Shown piece after piece: positions 23,820-30,875 of a DNA stretch of 35,163 nucleotides (within the stretch, counting starts at the first letter, position 1; each line of letters starts with the position of its first letter). The notes beneath the pieces were generated by a model, which saw only the letters and a program-made list of their open reading frames with translations, was not told the origin of the DNA and searched no databases. Source of the DNA: DYCT01 sp051875715 (GTDB lineage: Bacteria > Bacteroidota > Bacteroidia > Bacteroidales > Bacteroidaceae). The translations under genes and the position numbers were made by a program. The stretch is from NCBI GenBank assembly GCA_051875715.1, contig JBJEHD010000084.1, positions 1 through 35,163 on the forward strand. The letters are read 5' to 3'.

Positions 23820-25004
23820 TTATCTGCGTCTACGTCCGAACAAATCGCGGATGCCGTCCAGGTCGAACGCCAAGGAGAAGCGGAGCGTCTGGTCCAACGG
23901 GTTGCTTTGCGCCGTCGAAATCAGGTAGGCCGCATCCAGGGCGAACACACTCATGCGAAAACCCGCACCCACGGAGAAATATTTTCGGTTTCCCTTGTTG
24001 GCGGCCTCGTGGTGATAGCCGGCCCGCACGGCAAACTGGTTGTTGTACATGTATTCCACACCGGCCGACACCTGTATTTCCTGCAGTTCTTCCTTGAAGC
24101 CGCCCGGCGCGTCGCTGAACGACTTGAAGATACCCTTGATGGGCGACTGGTCGTAATACTCCTCCTGCAGGCGGTCCTGATAGTCCACGTCGGACTCGTC
24201 GTCGCGCTGCTTCGGCACGGTCGGCACCATCAGCTTGTTCAGGTCGAGGTTGACCGAGAAAGTGTTGTATTCGTTGATGGGGATGAGCAGCGATCCACCC
24301 AAACGGAAGTTGGTAGGCAGGAAGGCGCTCGTGTTGCCACTGTCGTACGAAATCTTGCTACCGATGTTCGACAGGTTCAAACCGAAGGCCAGCAGACACT
24401 CGCGTTGTCCCATCATGATGTAGTTGTTGTAGTACAAGGCGATGTCGGCTGCAAAGGCCGATCCGGGGCTGACATCGGCATCGGCCTTGTAGGCCAGATC
24501 CGAATAGATGTAGCGCAAGGCCACGGCCGCCGAGAACGTCTGCGACAGCATGCGCGAATAGGCCACGTCCACGGCCATTTCGTACGGATGGATGGAACCT
24601 TGGTTGATGCCATCGGACCCCGTCATCGGCACCTCGCCGAGCGAGAAATAGCGCAGCGATGCGCTGATGGCCTGGTAGTCGCCCAGGCGGACATAGCCGG
24701 CCAGGTAGGCCAGGTCGATGTCGTTGACCAGTTTGCGCAGCCACGGGGTATAGGAAATGGCCAGTCCGGCACGGCTGATGGTGAACGGATACTTGGCCGG
24801 GTTCCAATACTGCGAGTTGGCGTCCGGTTCGGTGGCTGCACCTACGTCGCCCAACGCGCCGCCTCGCGAGTCGGGCGCGATGCCCAACGAGTTGACACCC
24901 GTGTTGACCGGATTGAACGAACTTTTCCCATCGTCTGCCGCCTGCGCCCGGCCCAATAGGCCGAACAGGCATCCTATCACGATTGCTATCTTTACGTTTC
25001 TCAT
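23820..25004 (-). CDS. porV: Type IX secretion system outer-membrane protein PorV
   Basis: A 394-aa outer-membrane barrel protein of the type IX secretion system (T9SS), which carries cargo from the translocon to the PorU sortase. A signal peptide (about 1-22, ending AQA) is followed by NTGVNSLGIAPDSRGGALGDVGAA, which is abbreviated here as a PorV-like start: NTGVNSLGIAPDSRGGALG. Further features are YWNPAKYPF, barrel strands (LAGYVRLGDYQAISASL, FAVRAGYHHEA, FSVGAGFRM) and LDAAYLIS near the end. The product resembles the FadL-type fold of P. gingivalis PorV/LptO. It lies between porU and ispF, as I recall for P. gingivalis PG0026-PG0028, which supports the call. Confidence 0.92.
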   Translation of the reverse strand: MRNVKIAIVIGCLFGLLGRAQAADDGKSSFNPVNTGVNSLGIAPDSRGGALGDVGAATEPDANSQYWNPAKYPFTISRAGLAISYTPWLRKLVNDIDLAYLAGYVRLGDYQAISASLRYFSLGEVPMTGSDGINQGSIHPYEMAVDVAYSRMLSQTFSAAVALRYIYSDLAYKADADVSPGSAFAADIALYYNNYIMMGQRECLLAFGLNLSNIGSKISYDSGNTSAFLPTNFRLGGSLLIPINEYNTFSVNLDLNKLMVPTVPKQRDDESDVDYQDRLQEEYYDQSPIKGIFKSFSDAPGGFKEELQEIQVSAGVEYMYNNQFAVRAGYHHEAANKGNRKYFSVGAGFRMSVFALDAAYLISTAQSNPLDQTLRFSLAFDLDGIRDLFGRRRR

Positions 25005-25059
25005 TTGATGTTCTTGCTACTTGTGTTACACTGTTAATACAAACTGCTTGCAGCGGTTA

Positions 25060-28000
25060 TTATTGCCCTGCGATGACGATTTTTTGTGTCTCGGTGCTTT
25101 CGCGGCTGTCCTCCGTCCGGATGCTGGCCCTGTACAGATAGAGACCCGGCATGAGCCGTTGTCCGCTGTTGGTCCGCAGGTCCCAGTCCACGTAGTAGTA
25201 GTTTCCTTCGGCCTCGCCCGTCTCCCGATGCGTCCAGAGCGGCCTTCCGGCATTGTCGTACACCGTGATTTCCACTTCCACGCGTGCGTTGGGCCGGTCG
25301 TGGCTCAGCACGAACATGGTCTGGTCGTGGGCGGGACTCTTCGTGCACGTGATGCTCAGCCCGACGGGCAGGCCGTCCACCACCTCGAAATCGAGGTAGG
25401 CGGTGGAAGAGTTGTTCTTCATGTCCCAGGCGCGGAACAGCAGGCGGTGCTGTCCGTCGGGCAGGGAGGGGAAGGCAAAGCGGATGGAGCCTCGCGTATA
25501 GTCGCCGAAAACCGGCTCGTAATAGCTGTTCAACACGTAGGTGTAGCGCGTCGAGTTGTCGATGACGGCCACCAGGTCATGGCCGATGCCGCTTCCCGAC
25601 GTATTGATGCCGTCCTCGTCTTCCAGTTCCACCACCAAATAGGGTGTGGCGTTCACCTTGGCACCCGACACGAAGTCCGGCGTGTTGAGGTACATCGTTA
25701 TCTTGGGACCGACCGAGTCGGTGGTCATCGCCCCTTCCTCCGTGCCGCCCACGTAGAAGTCACCGAAGCTGCCGTGGCTCTCCATCTGGCCGTCGGCATT
25801 CATCGCGTAAAGGTTGAGCAGGCCCGGGCTGTCGGCATAGTTGATGTCGAGCGGCACCGGGAAGACGAAGTCGAAGCGTCCGGCCTGCACCGAATCGCTG
25901 CCCACGAAGAGGGTCTTCGTCCGGTCCATATAGGTGAACGGCGTGGGGGCGGTCCCGTTGTTGTTGTGCGTGGTAATCTGCTCCTCGCTGTCGAACACCT
26001 TGCTATAGAGTTTTCCTTCGAAGCCTTCCGCCAGCCGGCCGTCGGGGGTGAGCACACGTCCCTTCACCCGCACCTTGCCTCCGGCCTTCACCATGGGCCA
26101 TTCCTCCGTCCCTGTTTCCACGGCGGCGAACTCGTCCACCACCATGTCGTAGTTGGGCAAGGTGTAGCGCAAGGCCGGATCGCCCACAAACACATAGTGC
26201 AGGTCGTTGGTCTGCGCCTTGCCTGCCAGGCCGGAGATGTACGCCTTCGTCTGGCGCACCACGTCGCCCAGGCGGCTTACGTCGCGTCCCTTGTTGGTCG
26301 CGGTGGCGGGCTGCGAGAACAGGTAGCGCACAAACACGGAGTCCATACGGCAGTTCGGGTCGGGGAACACCGTCCGGGCCGTCGCCATCACACCGATGGC
26401 CGCCCCGCGCAGGAAGGCCTGCTCGCCCAACGACACCTCGAGGCGGTCGATGGGAGCGATGTCGCACGCGGCCGTGAACCACACCGGCGGGCGGGTGGTG
26501 ACCATGTCGGCCAGGTCGCGCACGGTGATGACGTATTCGTCCGACAAGGCCGTGGCGTCGCCGTGGCCTGTGTAGTTGAACAGCATCAACCCTTCCTTGA
26601 ACAGTTTCTTCACCTTTGTGTTGATTTCCGGATACGAACTTCCGGTGGCCGTTTTCTCCATCTTGAAGGCATCCCAGTAGAGCTTGTTCACCACCAGCGA
26701 AGGCCGGCAGCGCTGGGCCACGGCTGCCACGGCGTCCGACTGCTCCATGTGGATGTTGCCGTCGTTGTTCTTTCCGTCGTCGCCCAGAAAGGCCACGGCG
26801 TTTTTCCAACTGCCCGGTTGCTTGTTGTCCATGTAGGCCAGCAGGCGGTCCACCGCTTCCTTGGCGTCGGCGGCCGAGCGGACGGGCAGACGCCCCACGC
26901 CCAGGTCTACGGCATAGGAATACAAACGGGTCACTTGGGCAGCATCCTCGTCGTCGAGCATGCCGAGATAGTCGTCGGACATGAACGAGGTGGTCTTGCT
27001 CAACGACTCTTTCGATTCGAAGCAGAGCAGGAAGTTGCGTGCGTCCTGCGTTTTCCACGACGTGGTCAGCAGGCGGTTGTCGAACGTAGCGTCGCCAAAC
27101 AGCAGCAGGTATTTGGGTTCGCGGCCGGCTTCGGCCCGGTCATACAGCATCTTCATCAGCCAGCGGTAGGCCGTCGCGTCGGGAGTGCCGGACGAGAACT
27201 CGTTGTACACCTGGTCGGCCGTCACTACGGCCACCTGCAGGCTGTCGTAGGTCTTGTGCGCCCGAGCCAACCGTTCGGCATGCGGCAGGTAGTCGGGATT
27301 GTTGGCCACGATGATGACCATGTCCGCTCCCTCCAGGCCGTGCAGGTCCTGGTTGGGCACCTCGCCCATGTTCTCCACTTTCAAGAACGATTTCCCCTTC
27401 GTGTTCACCACCACAAACTCGTCAGTCTGCGCCGCCTGGCACACCGTCGAATAGGTGTCGCCGTCGAGTTTTCCGGCCAGTTGCGTCACCTGGTTCGATT
27501 CGTCCACGCGCCACACCCGTGTGTTGCCATCGGCCTGACCTATCCGGAAATGCTTCTTTCCGGTCGTCAGCGTACGAAACGTCGTATAGGCCCCGTACAA
27601 GGCCAGACGTCGCGTGAAGTTCAGGCGGATGTAGTCCAGCCGGCCCGATACGCCGGCCTCCCGCTCGTGCGTCAGCGTCACCACCGTCTTGGCGTTCTTG
27701 GCGCCGGGCCACGCCAGGTTGGCCTCGTTCAGTGCGGCGTGGCTGTAGTTGCCGATGCGGTCCACGGTCAGTTTGTCCGGCAGGTCCGTCCCGTCCACCT
27801 TGGCGGTCACGGTCGTCTTGCCGGTGGCCCGGTCGGCCGTAAAGGCCACTGTCACAAAGCCGTCGTCGTCGGTGATGCCCGTCAGGCCGTCAAACGTATA
27901 CGAACGTGTGTTGCCGTTCTTGTAGTCGTACGCCTCAAACAGGTGTCGTCCGCCCTCCATCCAGGCATATTCTTCTTTTTCATGCAAGGCATAGTCCGGG

Positions 28001-28899
28001 AACGTGTTCACCACCACGGCCCCGAGTTCGTCGGGCGCATCTTCCTGGCGGAAGGCCATGGGGGGCCCCTCACTCTCCGTCAAGAAATAATAGCCGGCCG
28101 TCGAGAAATAGTTCTGCGTGTGGACAAACATTTTTCCACTCAGTTCCCAGCGCACGGTACCGTGGCCGTAGAACAACATATAGTCCGTCTCGCGCCACAG
28201 GGGCACTTCACAGAGATCGTCCGGTTTGAACTTAGTCAGATTCTCCGACAGCAACCGACCTCCGTAGCCGTACAGGCGCACCTTCTCGGGATGCGAGAAG
28301 CCCATCTTGGCCAGTTCGCTATGGGTCAACTGATAGACTCCAGTCTCTGCGACCTTGATTTTCACCCAGCGTCCGGAGGCCAGTACCGAATGGGCGGCAT
28401 AGCGTTCCTCCTCGCCCGGCTGGGCGGCGGCACGTGCCGGACGCGGCACCGCTGTCAGTGCGAGCCGAAACGAGCGGATGCGCCGGTAGACACCGTCCTG
28501 GCAGACAATCGGCACGAACGAGGCCACCAGCGTGCCCTCTTTGGCCGACACCGAGCAGTGAACCTCCACCTCCGGCGTTGCCGGCAGGCACACACCACTT
28601 TCCGCCAAAGCCTTTGCTTCCTTGCGACTCAACGGCTCGTATTCAGGATATTCCACCGTCACCCGGTAGTCGGCCTGCGCATAATCGCGTCCCAACGGGA
28701 AACGTCCGATGTAGTACGGCAGCTGGGTCCCTTCTTGATAATAAGCCCCGGCAAAGCCCGGCAACTCGGTCACAACCCGTTCGTACCCCTCGTATCTCGG
28801 CGACGGATTCTTCCAGTCCAACGTCACAAAATCCTGCGCTGCCACGTTTCCTCTCACCAATAGCAGCAAGGCCACGAGCCAATAAGCGTATATGCGCAT
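25060..28899 (-). CDS. porU: Type IX secretion system C-terminal signal peptidase/sortase PorU
   Basis: A 1279-aa gingipain-like (peptidase family C25) protease that removes the C-terminal signal of T9SS cargo and attaches the cargo to surface polysaccharide. The signal peptide is MRIYAYWLVALLLLV up to about residue 22. Catalytic His779 lies in NYTGHGDATALSDEY and Cys812 in WFTAACDIAPIDR. A C-terminal beta domain ends with SGQRLMPGLYLYRASI and KIVIAGQ, resembling a retained T9SS signal domain. It is somewhat longer than P. gingivalis PorU. I chose ATG 28899 because it starts the signal peptide; ATG 28938 overlaps the upstream gene. porV follows after 55 nt. Confidence 0.94.
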   Translation of the reverse strand: MRIYAYWLVALLLLVRGNVAAQDFVTLDWKNPSPRYEGYERVVTELPGFAGAYYQEGTQLPYYIGRFPLGRDYAQADYRVTVEYPEYEPLSRKEAKALAESGVCLPATPEVEVHCSVSAKEGTLVASFVPIVCQDGVYRRIRSFRLALTAVPRPARAAAQPGEEERYAAHSVLASGRWVKIKVAETGVYQLTHSELAKMGFSHPEKVRLYGYGGRLLSENLTKFKPDDLCEVPLWRETDYMLFYGHGTVRWELSGKMFVHTQNYFSTAGYYFLTESEGPPMAFRQEDAPDELGAVVVNTFPDYALHEKEEYAWMEGGRHLFEAYDYKNGNTRSYTFDGLTGITDDDGFVTVAFTADRATGKTTVTAKVDGTDLPDKLTVDRIGNYSHAALNEANLAWPGAKNAKTVVTLTHEREAGVSGRLDYIRLNFTRRLALYGAYTTFRTLTTGKKHFRIGQADGNTRVWRVDESNQVTQLAGKLDGDTYSTVCQAAQTDEFVVVNTKGKSFLKVENMGEVPNQDLHGLEGADMVIIVANNPDYLPHAERLARAHKTYDSLQVAVVTADQVYNEFSSGTPDATAYRWLMKMLYDRAEAGREPKYLLLFGDATFDNRLLTTSWKTQDARNFLLCFESKESLSKTTSFMSDDYLGMLDDEDAAQVTRLYSYAVDLGVGRLPVRSAADAKEAVDRLLAYMDNKQPGSWKNAVAFLGDDGKNNDGNIHMEQSDAVAAVAQRCRPSLVVNKLYWDAFKMEKTATGSSYPEINTKVKKLFKEGLMLFNYTGHGDATALSDEYVITVRDLADMVTTRPPVWFTAACDIAPIDRLEVSLGEQAFLRGAAIGVMATARTVFPDPNCRMDSVFVRYLFSQPATATNKGRDVSRLGDVVRQTKAYISGLAGKAQTNDLHYVFVGDPALRYTLPNYDMVVDEFAAVETGTEEWPMVKAGGKVRVKGRVLTPDGRLAEGFEGKLYSKVFDSEEQITTHNNNGTAPTPFTYMDRTKTLFVGSDSVQAGRFDFVFPVPLDINYADSPGLLNLYAMNADGQMESHGSFGDFYVGGTEEGAMTTDSVGPKITMYLNTPDFVSGAKVNATPYLVVELEDEDGINTSGSGIGHDLVAVIDNSTRYTYVLNSYYEPVFGDYTRGSIRFAFPSLPDGQHRLLFRAWDMKNNSSTAYLDFEVVDGLPVGLSITCTKSPAHDQTMFVLSHDRPNARVEVEITVYDNAGRPLWTHRETGEAEGNYYYVDWDLRTNSGQRLMPGLYLYRASIRTEDSRESTETQKIVIAGQ

Positions 28900-28927
28900 C
28901 TTTATCTCTTTCACAAGCACTTGTATT

Positions 28928-29545
28928 TCAGCGTACATAAAAATCGAGGAGTTTCTCTCCTTCCAGATAGCCCTGGAGGTGCTGTCCGATGCTCACCGGC
29001 CCCACACCCACCGGGGTGCCCGTATAGAGCAGGTCGCCCATCTTCAGCGTATAGAACCGGCTTATCCAGGCGATGAGTTCGTCCACGCGGAAAAGCATGT
29101 CCTCCGTACATCCGGCCTGCACCGGCCGCCCGTCGATGTGCAACCCGAAATGCAGGTGCTGCACGTCGGCGTATGCCTCCACCGGCCTCCACTCGCCGAT
29201 GACGGCCGATCCGTCGAAGCCCTTCGACACCTCCCACGGCTGGCCGGCCTCGCGCAGGCGGCGTTGCAGGTCACGTGCCGTAAAGTCGATGCCTACGGTC
29301 AGGGCATCGTAGTAGCGATGCGCAAAACGCGCGGAGATGCTCTTGCCCAACCGGCAGATGCGTACCACAAGTTCGGTCTCGTAGTGCACCTCCTGTGAGA
29401 AATCGGGCAGGAAGAAAGGCTTTCCGTCCTTCAGCAAGGCCGTATCCGGCTTCATGAAGATAACAGGCCCCTCCGGTTTATCAAACGGAACATTCAGTTC
29501 TTTATTGTGCGCGGCATAGTTCATGCCCACGGCAAATATCTTCAT
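28928..29545 (-). CDS. Fumarylacetoacetate hydrolase (FAH) family protein
   Basis: A 205-aa single-domain FAH-fold protein. The fold's metal ligands appear as Glu56 and Glu58 in HYETELVVRI and Asp87 in VGIDFTARD, with KGFDGSAVIG and a C-terminal LLYTGTPVGVGPV loop. Such compact members often decarboxylate oxaloacetate or hydrolyse acylpyruvates, and the exact reaction cannot be set by sequence alone. Its start codon shares one base with the rex stop (TGATG), so the two are translationally coupled. It precedes porU by 28 nt. Oxaloacetate metabolism would fit the regulation by a redox sensor, but this is inference. Confidence 0.92.
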   Translation of the reverse strand: MKIFAVGMNYAAHNKELNVPFDKPEGPVIFMKPDTALLKDGKPFFLPDFSQEVHYETELVVRICRLGKSISARFAHRYYDALTVGIDFTARDLQRRLREAGQPWEVSKGFDGSAVIGEWRPVEAYADVQHLHFGLHIDGRPVQAGCTEDMLFRVDELIAWISRFYTLKMGDLLYTGTPVGVGPVSIGQHLQGYLEGEKLLDFYVR

Positions 29546-30198
29546 CAGCGAATCTGGTTGAAATTAAGACGGTTGAACATGACGGCCAGGTGGGCGTAGA
29601 GCGAAGTGTTCTGCACTACGATATGCTCCGGCACACGGATTCGGAACGGGGTGAAATTCCATACGGCCTTGATGCCGCCAGCCACCATCTTGTCCGTGAT
29701 AGACTGGGCAATACCGATGGGTACGGTCAACACCCCGATATTGACGTGATAGTCCTGCATCTTGGCGGGGAACTCGTCTGTATGGAAAATGGGTATGCCG
29801 TCGATGGTCGTCCCTACCAGGCACGGATTCACATCGAACGCAGCCACGATTTCCAAGCCGAAATGGTTCAAGCCGGAATCGCGCAGCAAAGCACCGCCCA
29901 GACTACCCACTCCGAACAAAAAGGCCTTATGTATATTCGTAAATCCCAAGAAATCCTCCAGCACACCTATCAACGTATCCACCTCATAGCCCACACGTGT
30001 GCGTCCCGACACATTCACATACGACAGGTCTTTGGCGATCTGCGAGGCATCGATGTTGATTTCTTTAGAGATTTGGGTAGACGAAACAAATTGTTCCCCC
30101 CGTTCTTTCATCAGTTTGATATTGGACAGATACCAAGGCAGCCGGCGCAGCGTAGGCTCAGGCACCTTGTCTCGGTCTTTCATCGTCAGATTACTCAT
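29545..30198 (-). CDS. rex: Redox-sensing transcriptional repressor Rex
   Basis: A 217-aa homodimeric repressor sensing the NADH/NAD ratio. The N-terminal winged helix (about residues 8-80) contains PEPTLRRLPWYLSNIKL, STQISKEINIDASQIAKDL and GRTRVGYEV. The Rossmann domain has AFLFGVGSLGGALL and VAAFDVNP, and the C-terminal swapped helix includes HIVVQNTSLYAHLAVMFNRL. I chose ATG 30198 because the longer frame from 30231 starts inside the -7 element. It is first in the operon leading to the FAH-family gene and the T9SS genes. I found no convincing Rex operator near its promoter, so autoregulation is open. Confidence 0.95.
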   Translation of the reverse strand: MSNLTMKDRDKVPEPTLRRLPWYLSNIKLMKERGEQFVSSTQISKEINIDASQIAKDLSYVNVSGRTRVGYEVDTLIGVLEDFLGFTNIHKAFLFGVGSLGGALLRDSGLNHFGLEIVAAFDVNPCLVGTTIDGIPIFHTDEFPAKMQDYHVNIGVLTVPIGIAQSITDKMVAGGIKAVWNFTPFRIRVPEHIVVQNTSLYAHLAVMFNRLNFNQIR

Positions 30199-30228
30199 AT
30201 TCTTCTTTCTCGTTACTTGCAAACGGCA

Positions 30229-30236
30229 CAAAAGTA
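30229..30236 (-). promoter_or_regulatory. -7 element of the rex-porUV-ispF operon
   Basis: The reverse strand reads TACTTTTG, ending 30 bp before the rex ATG. The -33 region is T-rich but without a clear TTTG at the normal spacing. It also rules out the ATG at 30231 as the translation start. Confidence 0.7.
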
Positions 30237-30278
30237 GGTTTTTTCCGTCAAACTATGAAAAAAACGGCTTCAAATCAC

Positions 30279-30286
30279 TACCTTTG
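30279..30286 (+). promoter_or_regulatory. -7 element of the SUI1-like gene
   Basis: TACCTTTG lies about 75 bp upstream of the ATG at 30362, divergent from the rex promoter. The -33 box is not well conserved. Confidence 0.6.
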
Positions 30287-30361
30287 CGCCACAACAGAGC
30301 AAGACAGGGCACGACGCGTGTGCGAGCACAAACGCCGAATGCCATCCAACCACAAACCACC

Positions 30362-30670
30362 ATGAGCATCATCTACTCCACCAACCCTGACTTCCGCATC
30401 GAGGCGGAAGAAACCACCGTCGAAACCCTGGCCAAAGACAAGCAACCCCTGCGCGTGTCCATCGAGCGAAAAGGACGCGGAGGAAAAACCGTGACCCTCG
30501 TCGCCGGCTTCGTCGGAACCGACGACGACCTAAAAGAACTCGGAAAGTGGCTAAAGACGGCGTGCGGTGTAGGCGGAAGCGTCAAAGACGGAGAAGTAAT
30601 CCTCCAAGGCGACCTGAAGCAAAGGGCAACCGACCTGCTCCGTAAAGGGGGCTACACCCGTACGCGTTAA
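30362..30670 (+). CDS. SUI1/eIF1-like translation factor (YciH family)
   Basis: A 102-aa protein with the SUI1 fold signature: LRVSIERKGRGGKTVTLVAGF, given here in part as RKGRGGKTVTLVAGF, then DLKELGKWLKTACGVGG, GEVILQGD and a C-terminal LLRKGGYTRTR. Bacterial YciH-type members can influence initiation fidelity on the small ribosomal subunit. The frame opens further upstream, but the -7 element at 30279 and the family start favour ATG 30362. A 22-bp array begins three bases after the stop codon and may form its transcript end. The gene has its own promoter, back to back with rex. Confidence 0.92.
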   Translation: MSIIYSTNPDFRIEAEETTVETLAKDKQPLRVSIERKGRGGKTVTLVAGFVGTDDDLKELGKWLKTACGVGGSVKDGEVILQGDLKQRATDLLRKGGYTRTR

Positions 30671-30673
30671 GGA

Positions 30674-30761
30674 GCATACTCGCATCGGCCTCCGGGCCTA
30701 TGCCCTCGGCCGCACGAGCATAGGCGCATCGCGCCATGCGAGTATGCGCCATCAAACAGCC
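30674..30761. repeat. 22-bp-period array with nested dyad symmetry (array D)
   Basis: Four units start at 30674, 30696, 30718 and 30740, with a TA step in each exactly 22 bp apart. GCATACTCGCAT (30674-30685) is the exact reverse complement of ATGCGAGTATGC (30736-30747). GCCTATGC (30696-30703) is the reverse complement of GCATAGGC (30718-30725), and CTCG/CGAG pair inside. The whole can fold as one long hairpin immediately after the SUI1-like gene, so it may act as its terminator. Confidence 0.78.
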
Positions 30762-30780
30762 CCATAAAGCCGGGGATCCG

Positions 30781-30834
30781 CCAGCATTTTCATCACCCCT
30801 GTTGCACCTTTGGCGAGGAAAAGTTACCTTCGCC
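30781..30834 (+). promoter_or_regulatory. Promoter module of the TPR/HTH regulator gene
   Basis: TTGC (30802-30805), 19 nt, TACCTTCG (30825-30832). The whole 54-bp block (30781-30834) matches 34937-34990 at 44 of 54 positions, including the upstream part CATCACCCCTGTTGC. This suggests a shared upstream binding site as well as a core promoter. Confidence 0.75.
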
Positions 30835-30875
30835 GCGAACATCTGAAATCACAAGAAGGATTCCAATACAAGAAA

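Noticed and set aside
25021..28863. A 1280-codon open frame on the forward strand opposite porU
   Set aside because: It is a shadow of a GC-rich gene. Its translation is rich in His, Arg, Val and Gly with no motifs, whereas the reverse strand encodes a clear C25 protease with signal peptide and catalytic His and Cys.
30198..30231. Longer rex start at 30231
   Set aside because: The ATG lies within the TACTTTTG -7 element, so it would not be transcribed; known Rex proteins begin close to the PEPTLRRLPWYL segment.
100..30761. CRISPR array explanation for the 22-bp periodic regions
   Set aside because: Units are degenerate, directly adjoining, too short to contain spacer and repeat, and there are no cas genes in the window.
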